DNA of 23,391 bases from Spongiibacteraceae bacterium UBA5047 (GCA_002415025.1 DIBR01000006.1:909-24299), one strand, 5' to 3'. Shown: positions 14,680-22,092, counted from the first letter of the stretch. Notes: generated from the sequence alone by a model not told the origin. A program made the numbers and translations.

Positions 14680-15942
14680 TTAGTCCGCCTTGCTATCGTC
14701 GAGCCCAAGCAGTTGGCGAGCAAGTTTCAGGGTGTGTGTTTCGCCATTGGCGGCGGCTTCGCGCATGCGTGAGCTGGGGTTGTGTATCAACTTGTTGGTG
14801 AGACCGCGGGCAAACTGCTCCAAAACCTGTTCGGCAGGCACCCCATTATTCAGTGATCTCAGGGCTTTTTCCATTTCATGCTGACGCAACATTTCGGCTT
14901 GCGCACGGTAGTCCTTGACGCTATCAACCGCATCGAGCGACCGCCACTGTCGCTCCCAGTCCACGATCGCTGCATCAATAATTTCATCGGCCTTCAGGGC
15001 CTCGTGCGCGCGGGCCTTGCGGTTCTCGTCCACAATTTCCCGCAAATCATCCACAGTATAAAGGTAGACGTCTGACAGCTCGGTCACTTGCGGTTCGATA
15101 TCCCGCGGGACCGCAATATCCACCATCAACATGGGCCGGTGCTTGCGCTTGCGAATAGCCGCTTCAACCGTGCCCTTGCCCAGTATCGGCAACTGACTCG
15201 CCGTTGATGCCACCACAATGTCAGTGTCGCGCAATTGCCCGGGAATATCCGCCAGCAAAATGGCATCAGCACCAAACCGTTCGGCCAGCTCGCGGGCGCG
15301 GCTTAAGGTGCGGTTGGCTATAGTCAGTTTGTGAACGCCCTTTTCCTGCAAGTGGCGGGCAACCAGCTCAATGGTTTCACCCGCACCAATCAGAAGTGCG
15401 TGACAGCGTGTGAGGTCACTGAATATATGCTGGGTCAGGCTGACCGCAGCGTAGGCGACCGAAACCGGGTTTTCACCAATGGCCGTGTCGGTGCGAACCT
15501 TTTTAGCAATTGCGAACACCTGCTGAAAGGCGCGCTCGAGATTAGGCCCCAACGAGCCCGCTTCTTTGGCTACGGCGTAACAGGACTTCATTTGGCCGAG
15601 TATCTGCGGCTCACCGAGCACCAGCGAATCCAGACCGGCGGCAACGGTCATCATATGCCGGATAGCCCGATGCCCGTGATGGTCGTATACGCTGCCGTCA
15701 AAATCGCTGGCGGCCATGTGGTGGTAATCTGCCAGCCAGGCCGCCACGGGGGCACTATCGTCAGCCCCCACCACATAGAGTTCGGTGCGATTACAGGTGG
15801 ACAGAATGGCCACTTCTTCCACCCCCTCAAGCCCTAGCGCCTGCTGCAGGGCGGCCTCCATGGCCTCTGGCACAAAGGCTACGCGCTCGCGCACCGCAAT
15901 CGGAGCGGAGTTGTGATTAATGCCTAGTACCAGCAAATTCAT
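14680..15942 (-). CDS. hemA: Glutamyl-tRNA reductase
   Basis: HemA reduces glutamyl-tRNA(Glu) with NADPH to glutamate-1-semialdehyde, the first committed step of C5-pathway tetrapyrrole synthesis. The 420-residue product has MNLLVLGINHNSAPIAVRER at the start and the nucleophile Cys50 in ILSTCNRTELY. It then has LVLGEPQILGQMK, the NADPH-binding LLIGAGETIELVARHL, TIANRTLSRA and a C-terminal dimerisation helix region with LTNKLIHNPSSRMREAA. Length and motifs are normal. It is the first gene of the operon hemA-prfA-prmC-moeB and diverges from the TPR lipoprotein gene. An extended -10 lies about 36 bases upstream. Confidence 0.98.
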   Translation of the reverse strand: MNLLVLGINHNSAPIAVRERVAFVPEAMEAALQQALGLEGVEEVAILSTCNRTELYVVGADDSAPVAAWLADYHHMAASDFDGSVYDHHGHRAIRHMMTVAAGLDSLVLGEPQILGQMKSCYAVAKEAGSLGPNLERAFQQVFAIAKKVRTDTAIGENPVSVAYAAVSLTQHIFSDLTRCHALLIGAGETIELVARHLQEKGVHKLTIANRTLSRARELAERFGADAILLADIPGQLRDTDIVVASTASQLPILGKGTVEAAIRKRKHRPMLMVDIAVPRDIEPQVTELSDVYLYTVDDLREIVDENRKARAHEALKADEIIDAAIVDWERQWRSLDAVDSVKDYRAQAEMLRQHEMEKALRSLNNGVPAEQVLEQFARGLTNKLIHNPSSRMREAAANGETHTLKLARQLLGLDDSKAD

Positions 15943-15977
15943 GCGCAGGGTTTACAGCCGAGCCCGAAAAGGGGGCA

Positions 15978-16006
15978 ATTCTAGCAAGACACCCGGCAAA
16001 TGTGGA
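15978..16006 (-). promoter_or_regulatory. hemA operon promoter
   Basis: The minus strand carries TGCTAGAAT with the -10 hexamer TAGAAT at 15983-15978. A weak -35 TCCACA (16006-16001) lies 17 bases upstream. The extended TGn element is present. The predicted leader is about 28 bases long. The core TGCTAGAATTGCC closely mirrors the divergent promoter TGCTAAAATCGCC of the TPR gene. Confidence 0.55.
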
Positions 16007-16030
16007 TCATGGCGCAGCTTATTCAATATT

Positions 16031-16060
16031 TTTCTCTGCTTTGGGCTGGCGTGCTAAAAT
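16031..16060 (+). promoter_or_regulatory. Promoter of the TPR lipoprotein operon, probably leaderless
   Basis: TGcTAAAAT (16052-16060) is a near-perfect extended -10, with a T-rich -35 region (TTTCTC at 16031, 18-base spacer). The hexamer ends six bases before the ATG at 16067, so the expected transcription start is at or next to the start codon. No ribosome site can fit in the leader. Confidence 0.55.
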
Positions 16061-16066
16061 CGCCAC

Positions 16067-17857
16067 ATGACAAAACCGCTCCGCCTGAGATTGGGCTTGC
16101 GCACGCTTGCCCTGCCGTTTTCTGTTGCCCTGCTGACCGCCTGCGCCGGTGCCCCGCAGGAACCAAGCCCTATTGAGGCTGCCGCGCCCGAGCCGGTTGC
16201 CAAGCCGGAACCACACTATGTTCCGTTTCCCGACGATAGCTTTCACGATCTACTCGTTGCCGAGTTCGCCATCCGCCGCCAGCAATACGACCTTGCCCTG
16301 AGCAAGTATATGCAACAGGCGGAACAGACGCGTGACCTGGGCGTGATAGCGACGGCAGCTCGACTGGCACAATTTATCAACGAGGACGAAGCCGCCCTCA
16401 ACGTCACTGACCTGTGGCTGGAGCGCGAACCGGACGCTTCAGAGCCGCACTTCATCAAGGCCTCCGCGCTGGCAAAAATGCGCCGGCCGGTAGAAGCTCT
16501 CGACCACATGGTGCGCGTACTCGGCAGCGAGCACGAAACCAACTTTGCCGCACTATCGGCCAGCGCACTGTCACTTGCCGAACCCGAACAACAGCGCTAT
16601 GAAAACCGCCTGCGGGCACTATTGGCAGAACACCCGGATGACCCCAGCCTGAAAACCGGCGTTGCCTTGCTGTTGCAGTACCGCAATCAGGAACAAAAAT
16701 CGCTGGAGCTGATCCGGGAAGTGCTGGCACTGGAGCCTGCCAGCATTCATGCCCTGCTCATTGAAACGCGGGTTTTGCAGCAACTTGATCGCAACGACGA
16801 GGCTATCGAACGCCTGCGTTTTGCGGTAGACCAGCATCCCCAGCACAAACGCCTGCGTCTGAATCTGGCGCAACTGCTCGCGCGCAGCGATATCTATCAG
16901 GCAAAAGCCCAGTACACCGTGCTCGACAACCAGTTTCCCGATGACGGTTCTATTCGCCTGGCGCTGGCGCTGGTCAACCAGGAAATTGGCGACCTGGATG
17001 AAGCCAAACGCTTGCTAAACGGCTTACTGCCAAACGCGCTGCACCGCGATAGCGCCAACTACTTTCTCGGTCGCATTGCCGAACAGGAACAGCGCTGGCC
17101 CGACGCCATTGCCTACTATCGCAATGTAGGGCCCGGCACACAGATACTGCCCGCACTCACGCGAATGATTCAAATCCAGAATGACCAGCAGGGGATTGAT
17201 CAGGCCAGACCCGAATTGCGCGCGGCCCGCGAGCGATACCCCGCGCTCGCCATTCAGCTATACCTGCTGGAATCCGACCTGCTGTTTGACCAGCGACTCT
17301 ACACCGAAGGTCACAACCTGCTTAGCCGCGCGCTGGAACAGCACCCGCAAAACACCAACCTGCTTTACGCCCGCTCTCTTTTCAGCGAGCGGCGCAAAAA
17401 CGTCGAGCTGATGGAACAGGATCTGCGTCTTATTCTTAGCAACGACCCGGATAACGCGACAGCCTTGAACGCACTGGGTTATTCACTGGCCATTCTGACC
17501 GACCGCCTCGACGAAGCGCGCTCGCTGGTCAGTAAGGCCCTGCAATTACGTCCCGACGACCCGGCAATTCAGGACAGCTTTGGCTGGATTGCCTTTCGCC
17601 AGGGCAACCTGTCACTGGCTGAAAGCTATTTGCGACAGGCGTACGAGCAATCCAAAGACCACGAAATTGCAGCCCATCTCGGCGAAGTCTTGTGGCATTT
17701 GAGCCACCGTCAGCAAGCCCTCGGTATCTGGCAGGAAGGCCTTAGCCTGACGCCCGACAGCCCCATTATTCTGGAAACCCTGCAGCGCCTGAAGGTCGAC
17801 ATGCCGGATGCAGCAACGCCAACCACGGGAGCGCCGACGGCGGATTCTTCACACTAA
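16067..17857 (+). CDS. TPR outer-membrane lipoprotein, LbcA-like
   Basis: The 596-residue protein begins with a signal peptide and lipobox ALLTAC, so Cys26 would be lipidated. The +2 residue is Ala, not Asp, which predicts outer-membrane sorting. The rest is built of many tetratricopeptide repeats, for example QQYDLALSKYMQQAEQ, GDLDEAKRLLNGLLP, DRLDEARSLVSKALQLRPDD and GNLSLAESYLRQAYEQS. In P. aeruginosa the gene in the same place upstream of lolB, PA4667, is LbcA, the lipoprotein adaptor of the CtpA protease that degrades peptidoglycan hydrolases. That role is inferred here from synteny and architecture; no ctpA is in the window. The stop overlaps the lolB start by one base, so translation is probably coupled. 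The start appears leaderless. Confidence 0.88.
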   Translation: MTKPLRLRLGLRTLALPFSVALLTACAGAPQEPSPIEAAAPEPVAKPEPHYVPFPDDSFHDLLVAEFAIRRQQYDLALSKYMQQAEQTRDLGVIATAARLAQFINEDEAALNVTDLWLEREPDASEPHFIKASALAKMRRPVEALDHMVRVLGSEHETNFAALSASALSLAEPEQQRYENRLRALLAEHPDDPSLKTGVALLLQYRNQEQKSLELIREVLALEPASIHALLIETRVLQQLDRNDEAIERLRFAVDQHPQHKRLRLNLAQLLARSDIYQAKAQYTVLDNQFPDDGSIRLALALVNQEIGDLDEAKRLLNGLLPNALHRDSANYFLGRIAEQEQRWPDAIAYYRNVGPGTQILPALTRMIQIQNDQQGIDQARPELRAARERYPALAIQLYLLESDLLFDQRLYTEGHNLLSRALEQHPQNTNLLYARSLFSERRKNVELMEQDLRLILSNDPDNATALNALGYSLAILTDRLDEARSLVSKALQLRPDDPAIQDSFGWIAFRQGNLSLAESYLRQAYEQSKDHEIAAHLGEVLWHLSHRQQALGIWQEGLSLTPDSPIILETLQRLKVDMPDAATPTTGAPTADSSH

Positions 17858-18426
17858 TGCCCGAACGTACTCCCGGCAATCTACCTGCAGCCGCCTTGAT
17901 CCTTGTCTTTAGCCTGCTCTCCGCCTGTAGCAGTACCCCGCCACAACCGGCAAGCACCAGCGGTTGGGGCTTTAACGGCAAAGTTGGCCTTTGGGCTTAC
18001 GGCGAGCAAGAAAGTGCCAACGTTGAATGGCAGGATTGTGACAGCAGCTACCTTGTACGTCTCAGCGGACCGCTCGGTGTCGGCAGCGCCCTTGTCTACG
18101 GCAACGACAGTGGCGTAAGCCTGCATCGCGGCAGCGACGATACCCTCTACGCCGATTCGCCGGAAGCGCTGCTGGCGTCCATGGGCTGGTATCTGCCGGT
18201 GTCTCATTTGCGCTACTGGCTGAAGGGCCTGCCGTCACCGGATTCTCCCTATCAACGCGAGCCGCAGAGCGTTGATGCGCTTACCAGCCTGTCACAATCA
18301 GGCTGGCGCATCGCCTACACCTACCAGAGCGGGCAGATTACGCGTATCAGCATGCAAGACGACAACATCAGGCTGAAGTGGATTATCCGCAATTGGCACG
18401 AGTCGGCGGTGTGCACCGCGCCATGA
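17857..18426 (+). CDS. lolB: Outer-membrane lipoprotein receptor LolB
   Basis: LolB accepts lipoproteins from LolA in the periplasm and inserts them into the outer membrane, and is itself a lipoprotein. The 189-residue product has a signal peptide ending in the lipobox LLSAC with Cys24. This is followed by SGWGFNGKVGLWAYGEQESANVEW, a core LSGPLGVGSALVYGN, and GWYLPVSHLRYWLKGLPSP, typical of LolB. The middle and C-terminal beta strands include SGWRIAYTYQSGQI. The start codon shares one base with the upstream TPR gene stop, and the stop overlaps ispE as ATGA. The three genes form a tightly coupled unit, and the upstream lipoprotein would itself be a LolB client. Confidence 0.94.
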   Translation: MPERTPGNLPAAALILVFSLLSACSSTPPQPASTSGWGFNGKVGLWAYGEQESANVEWQDCDSSYLVRLSGPLGVGSALVYGNDSGVSLHRGSDDTLYADSPEALLASMGWYLPVSHLRYWLKGLPSPDSPYQREPQSVDALTSLSQSGWRIAYTYQSGQITRISMQDDNIRLKWIIRNWHESAVCTAP

Positions 18427-19265
18427 GCAGCCTGAATCTTGTATCACCGGCAAAACTGAACCTGTTTCTGCACATCACCGGGCGCCGCGATGACGGCTAC
18501 CACCTACTGCAAACCGTGTTTCAGTTACTGGACTACGGCGATGACATGGAGTTTCAACGCACCGACAACGGCCAAATCAGCCTTAGCCCCGAATTTGAGG
18601 GCATAAAGGCCGAAGACAACCTGATTGTTCGTGCCGCCAGATTACTGCAGGCAACCACCGGTTGCCCCCTGGGTGCACATATACACATTCACAAGCGCCT
18701 GCCTGTCGGCGGTGGTATTGGCGGCGGCAGCTCAAATGCCGCATCCACACTGCTTGCCCTGAATACACTGTGGGATACGGGGCTCACCATCAGTGCTTTA
18801 TGCGAACTGGGCCTGCAACTCGGCGCCGATGTGCCTGTGTTTGTCACCGGGCGCACGGCCTGGGCAGAAGGTGTTGGCGAGAATCTCCAAGCTCTTGATC
18901 TTGAATCATATTGGTATGTGGTCATTCACCCCGGATGCAGCGTTTCAACCCGGGAAATTTTTTCCCATGAGCAATTGACACGCAACACCTCACCCATCAA
19001 AATAGCCGCCTTTCTTGGGCAGGGTGCCGGAAACGACTGCGAAAACGTCGTAAAAAGCCTGTATCCAGAGGTGAAAAATGCCCTGGACTGGCTTAACCAA
19101 TTCGCCCCCGCCCAATTGACAGGCACCGGTTCCTGCCTGTTTGCCCGGTTTACTGATGAAGCTTCTGCACAAGACGTTTTCTCAAAGCGACCGGCAACTT
19201 ACAGCGGTTTTGTTGCGCGCGGCGTTAATCATTCGCCAAGCCATACAGCGCTGAACCTGAATTAA
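18423..19265 (+). CDS. ispE: 4-diphosphocytidyl-2-C-methyl-D-erythritol kinase
   Basis: IspE phosphorylates CDP-methylerythritol in the non-mevalonate (MEP) isoprenoid pathway. The 280-residue GHMP kinase has the substrate-binding start SPAKLNLFLHITGRRDDGYH with Lys11. It has the glycine-rich ATP loop PVGGGIGGGSSNAA (94-107) and GADVPVF with the catalytic Asp136. The C-terminal third GHMP motif is QLTGTGSCLFARF. The start is ATG at 18423, overlapping the lolB stop (ATGA); a longer open frame from 18378 lies within lolB and is rejected. It ends ten bases before tRNA-Gln, so the tRNA is probably cut from the same transcript. Confidence 0.97.
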   Translation: MSSLNLVSPAKLNLFLHITGRRDDGYHLLQTVFQLLDYGDDMEFQRTDNGQISLSPEFEGIKAEDNLIVRAARLLQATTGCPLGAHIHIHKRLPVGGGIGGGSSNAASTLLALNTLWDTGLTISALCELGLQLGADVPVFVTGRTAWAEGVGENLQALDLESYWYVVIHPGCSVSTREIFSHEQLTRNTSPIKIAAFLGQGAGNDCENVVKSLYPEVKNALDWLNQFAPAQLTGTGSCLFARFTDEASAQDVFSKRPATYSGFVARGVNHSPSHTALNLN

Positions 19266-19275
19266 CCAGTTTTGC

Positions 19276-19350
19276 TGGGGCGTCGCCAAGCGGCAAGGCA
19301 ACGGGTTTTGATCCCGTCATTCGGAGGTTCGAATCCTCCCGCCCCAGCCA
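19276..19350 (+). tRNA. tRNA-Gln (anticodon TTG)
   Basis: The 75-base gene folds into a full cloverleaf. The acceptor is TGGGGCG/CGCCCCA, the D arm begins GCCA, the anticodon stem is ACGGG/CCCGT with loop TTTTGAT (anticodon TTG), and the T arm carries TTCGAAT. The CCA end is encoded. It follows ispE by ten bases and has no separate promoter that I can see. The same ispE-tRNA-Gln-prs order occurs in pseudomonads. Confidence 0.97.
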
Positions 19351-19396
19351 TTATTTAGTTCCTCTGCCACATTCAGGCCTGGAACATTGTTAGCTA

Positions 19397-19534
19397 AACC
19401 CTCCCGGCGGGAGGTTCGAACCGAAAGAGGTTCGACCAATTGCACAGCAATTGGGACAAGGAGCGATAGCGACGCAGCCCTGAGGCACGAAGGGCGAAAA
19501 CAGGCCCGAGCCTGTTTGAGTCAATCCTCCCGCC
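19397..19534. repeat. Structured repeat with ends copied from the tRNA-Gln T arm
   Basis: An outer stem GGCGGGAGG (19406-19414) / CCTCCCGCC (19526-19534) encloses four hairpins. They are CGAACC/GGTTCG (19417-19434), CCAATTGC/GCAATTGG (19436-19454), GCCCT/AGGGC (19477-19495) and AAACAGGC/GCCTGTTT (19498-19517). The left end GGAGGTTCGAA (19410-19420) equals tRNA-Gln 19323-19333. The right end AATCCTCCCGCC (19523-19534) equals tRNA-Gln 19332-19343. Just before the left end, 19397-19408 is a third partial copy (10 of 12 bases), and it makes the palindrome CCTCCCG-G-CGGGAGG at 19400-19414. The element could be an RNA, a small non-autonomous mobile repeat or recombination debris. Confidence 0.7.
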
Positions 19535-19544
19535 AAGGGACAAA

Positions 19545-19589
19545 CTAGATATAGCCGCCAACGAATTTTCGGCCAACTTAAATATCTAG
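19545..19589. repeat. Inverted repeat CTAGATAT/ATATCTAG
   Basis: CTAGATAT (19545-19552) is perfectly inverted at 19582-19589 with a 29-base loop. A weaker inner pairing GCCG/CGGC (19554-19557 with 19570-19573) lies in the loop. The A+T-rich arms contrast with the GC-rich surroundings. The role is unknown. Confidence 0.5.
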
Positions 19590-19603
19590 ACGAAATTAAC
19601 GTG

Positions 19604-19627
19604 GCTGCACACCCCGCAGCTATTTTT
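19604..19627 (+). terminator. Possible weak intrinsic terminator
   Basis: GCTGC (19604-19608) pairs with GCAGC (19616-19620) over a seven-base loop and is followed by a T-rich stretch ATTTTTAT. The five-base stem is short. It would end transcription from ispE and tRNA-Gln before prs. Confidence 0.35.
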
Positions 19628-19657
19628 ATATTCAAGCCCGCAATTACCGCAGGCTGG

Positions 19658-19723
19658 GTAGGCCGGGATAAGCGCAGCGTTCCCGGCTCCAACGCCCGAA
19701 ACGCCGCGCTTATACGGGCCTAC
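19658..19723. repeat. Inverted pair of REP sequences (REPIN/BIME type)
   Basis: REP1 on the plus strand (19658-19687) is GTAGG followed by stem GCCGGGA / TCCCGGC around the loop TAAGCGCAGCGT. REP2 on the minus strand (19723-19694) is GTAGG followed by stem GCCCG / CGGGC around a similar loop TATAAGCGCGGCGTTT. Both are 30 bases and share GTAGGC...TAAGCGC-GCGTT. The two face each other and can form one long hairpin, with ATAAGCGC (19668-19675) pairing perfectly with GCGCTTAT (19706-19713). The GTAGG head plus palindrome is the known pattern of REP elements mobilised by RAYT (TnpA_REP) enzymes. No RAYT gene is in the window. Confidence 0.8.
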
Positions 19724-19793
19724 AGCCTTAAAGAACCTAACGCCGCTTTTTGTTTGCACAAACCAGGCGATCAACAGACAGGACCGTAAAACC

Positions 19794-20738
19794 GTGTCAA
19801 AAATGATGATCTTCACCGGGAACGCTAACCCGGAACTGGCTCGCAAAGTCGTTAACCATCTGCATATCCCTCTGGGTGATGCCACCGTCGACAAATTCAG
19901 CGACGGTGAGATCATGGTGGAAATTAACGAAAACGTCCGCGGCGCCGACGTTTTTATCCTGCAGCCCACCTGCGCACCCACCAACGACAACCTGATGGAA
20001 GTCGCGGTTATGGCCGACGCCCTGCACCGCGCCTCGGCAGGTCGTATTACCGCCGTTATGCCGTACTTCGGCTACGCCCGTCAGGATCGCCGGGTCAGAT
20101 CACAGCGCGTTCCCATTAGCGCCAAAGTCGTTGCCGATATTCTCAGCCGCGTTGGCATTAACCGCGTGCTGACCGTTGACTTGCACGCCGAGCAGATTCA
20201 GGGCTTTTTCGACATCCCCGTGGATAACGTGTACGGCTCACCCGTACTGCTGGACGACATAGCGCGCCAAAAGTACGAAGGCTGCATGATTGTATCGCCC
20301 GATATCGGTGGCGTTGTTCGCGCTAGGGCCATTGCAAAACAGTTGAATGACGCCGACCTGGCCATCATCGACAAGCGCCGCCCGAAAGCCAACGAAACCC
20401 AGGTTATGCACATCATTGGTGAAGTTGAAGGCCGCAGCTGCATTATGGTCGACGACATGGTTGATACCGCCGGCACACTCTGCAAAGCCGCAGGTGCACT
20501 GAAGGCCAATGGCGCATCCAAGGTTGTAGCCTACTGTACGCACCCGGTGCTTTCGGGCAAGGCGGTAGACAACATAGAAAATTCCGAGCTGGATGAACTG
20601 GTCGTTACCGACACCATCCCGCTGAGCAAAGAGGCGCAAGCCTGCTCAAGAATTCGACAGCTAACCCTGTCGTCCCTGCTGGCGGAGTCTATCCGACGCG
20701 TCAGTAATGAAGAGTCTATCAGCGCCCTGTTCCGATAA
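19794..20738 (+). CDS. prs: Ribose-phosphate pyrophosphokinase (PRPP synthetase)
   Basis: Prs transfers pyrophosphate from ATP to ribose-5-phosphate to make PRPP for nucleotide, histidine and tryptophan synthesis. The 314-residue product has KFSDGEIMVEINENVRG, PYFGYARQDRRVRSQR and the metal-site segment VDLHAEQIQGFFDIP (128-142). It also has SPDIGGVVRARAIAK, KRRPKANE and the PRPP loop VDDMVDTAGT (219-228). The start is taken as GTG at 19794, giving MSKMMIFTGNANP as in pseudomonads, with AGGA ten bases upstream. The ATG at 19803 is an alternative. It follows the palindrome-rich region and precedes rplY by 92 bases. Confidence 0.97.
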   Translation: MSKMMIFTGNANPELARKVVNHLHIPLGDATVDKFSDGEIMVEINENVRGADVFILQPTCAPTNDNLMEVAVMADALHRASAGRITAVMPYFGYARQDRRVRSQRVPISAKVVADILSRVGINRVLTVDLHAEQIQGFFDIPVDNVYGSPVLLDDIARQKYEGCMIVSPDIGGVVRARAIAKQLNDADLAIIDKRRPKANETQVMHIIGEVEGRSCIMVDDMVDTAGTLCKAAGALKANGASKVVAYCTHPVLSGKAVDNIENSELDELVVTDTIPLSKEAQACSRIRQLTLSSLLAESIRRVSNEESISALFR

Positions 20739-20830
20739 TTCCGTCGGCGCACTCGCAGATAGTCAACGAAACCCACTGTCAAACCGGTCGCAGGTAAGGC
20801 AGTGCTATCGCCCACATCAGAGGATTAACG

Positions 20831-21487
20831 ATGAGCGAATATACAGTGAACGCAAAATTGCGTCAGGACGCGGGGAAAGGTGCGAGCCGCCGCCTGCGTC
20901 GTCTGGCGAATGAAGTCCCGGCAATTGTTTACGGCGGCAAAAAAGAGCCCCTGAACATTTCGCTTCCGCACAAGGATCTGGTTAAAGACCTCGAAGACGA
21001 GTCGTTCTACACCAGCATTATTACCCTTGAAATCGAAGGCAGCGGCAGCGAGCAGGTCGTTTTGAAAGATCTGCAACGCCACCCCTCCAAGCCTCGCCTG
21101 ATGCACGCTGACTTTATGCGTGTTGATGCCACAACCAAAATCACCATGCGCGTACCGCTTCACTTTATTAATGAAGAGAAATGCCACGGTGTGAAAGTTC
21201 AGGGCGGCCTGATTGCTCACGCAGCCACTGAACTGGAAGTTGTCTGTCTGCCGAAGGACCTGCCCGAGTACATCGAAGTTGACATGCTCGCTATAGAAGT
21301 CGGCCATTCGGTTCACATTTCTGACATCTCCATGCCAGAAGGCGTTGAGAGCGTTGCTCTGTCACACGGCGAAGATCACGACCTGCCGGTTGCCAATGTC
21401 ATCATGCCTCGCGGCGGTTCGCAGGACGATGAAGACGAAGCCGAGGCAGACGCCGAAGAAAGCACCGAAGACAAGTCAGAAGACTGA
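20831..21487 (+). CDS. rplY: 50S ribosomal protein L25, long Ctc form
   Basis: L25 binds 5S rRNA in the central protuberance of the large subunit. The 218-residue product is the long TL5/Ctc type. It has an N-terminal L25 domain (KLRQDAGKGASRRLRRLANEVPAIVYGG ... VLKDLQRHPSKPRLMHADFMRV, to about residue 97), a C-terminal beta domain (about 98-195) and a very acidic tail (DDEDEAEADAEESTEDKSED), whose function is not known. The start ATG at 20831 is preceded by AGAGGA. It lies between prs and pth, as in many proteobacteria, and is likely in one transcript with them. Confidence 0.97.
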   Translation: MSEYTVNAKLRQDAGKGASRRLRRLANEVPAIVYGGKKEPLNISLPHKDLVKDLEDESFYTSIITLEIEGSGSEQVVLKDLQRHPSKPRLMHADFMRVDATTKITMRVPLHFINEEKCHGVKVQGGLIAHAATELEVVCLPKDLPEYIEVDMLAIEVGHSVHISDISMPEGVESVALSHGEDHDLPVANVIMPRGGSQDDEDEAEADAEESTEDKSED

Positions 21488-21505
21488 GTCTGATAGCTGT
21501 CCACG

Positions 21506-22090
21506 ATGGCTATTCAACTTATTGCCGGCCTGGGTAATCCGGGCCGGGATTACGAAGATACCCGTCACAACGCCGGCGCCTGGTTTGTTGAAGAACTTGC
21601 CAGACAGTCCGGCGTTTCGCTTTCCAGTGAATCGCGTTTTAACGGCCGAACCGCACGAGTTCGCATTGGCAGCAATGACGTTCGCCTTCTGATTCCGTCA
21701 ACGTTCATGAATCTCAGCGGCCAATCCGTTGGCACGATGATCAATTTTTTCAAAATTCCGCTGAATGAAATCCTCGTAGTTCACGACGAGCTGGATATCG
21801 ACCCCGGCACCGCCCGACTAAAAACCGGCGGCGGCATCGGCGGCCACAACGGCCTGCGGGATATCATAAAATCCCAGGGCAACCAGAAAGATTTTCACCG
21901 CTTGCGTATAGGCATAGGCCATCCCGGCCACGCCAGCAAAGTGTCCGGCTACGTGCTCAGTAAACCGAGCAGCGACGATCGTGAACGAATCCTCGCAAGC
22001 ATCGACGAAGCATTGCGCGTACTACCCGATGTTATTTCCGGCGACATGGCAAAAGCCATGAACCGGCTCCACAGTTTCAAGGAAGCATAA
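21506..22090 (+). CDS. pth: Peptidyl-tRNA hydrolase
   Basis: Pth releases peptides from tRNAs that drop off the ribosome, recycling the tRNA. The 194-residue product, the same length as E. coli Pth, has LIAGLGNPGRDYEDTRHNAG with Asn11 and catalytic His21. It then has STFMNLSG (Met68, Asn69), VHDELDIDPG (Asp94) and GGGIGGHNGLRDI (Asn115). All key residues are shifted by one from the E. coli numbering and none is missing. It starts 18 bases after rplY, without a strong ribosome site, and ends two bases before ychF. Confidence 0.98.
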   Translation: MAIQLIAGLGNPGRDYEDTRHNAGAWFVEELARQSGVSLSSESRFNGRTARVRIGSNDVRLLIPSTFMNLSGQSVGTMINFFKIPLNEILVVHDELDIDPGTARLKTGGGIGGHNGLRDIIKSQGNQKDFHRLRIGIGHPGHASKVSGYVLSKPSSDDRERILASIDEALRVLPDVISGDMAKAMNRLHSFKEA

Positions 22091-22092
22091 AG

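Larger units (their letters stand above)
19351..19793. other. 443-base palindrome-rich intergenic region
   Basis: No credible gene lies between tRNA-Gln and prs. In order the region holds: about 45 bases without obvious structure; a hairpin-rich element with ends copying the tRNA-Gln T arm (19397-19534); an eight-base inverted repeat (19545-19589); a possible terminator (19604-19627); an inverted REP pair (19658-19723); and about 70 bases before prs that should contain its promoter and ribosome site. No convincing -10/-35 pair was found there. Confidence 0.7.

Noticed and set aside
18378..18422. 5' extension of ispE
   Set aside because: It starts within lolB at a TTG; the ATGA overlap at 18423 gives the conserved N-terminus.
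19400..19520. CRISPR-like repeats
   Set aside because: The repeated pieces are palindromes of different sequence with no regular spacing or spacers.
19323..19534. Phage or island attachment repeat at the tRNA-Gln 3' end
   Set aside because: The copy is split and lacks the last bases of the tRNA (CCAGCCA), the interval is tiny, and there is no integrase. An old att remnant is not excluded but is unsupported.
19388..19534. Integron attC site
   Set aside because: The characteristic GTTRRRY core and complementary R/L boxes are not present, and there is no cassette or integrase.
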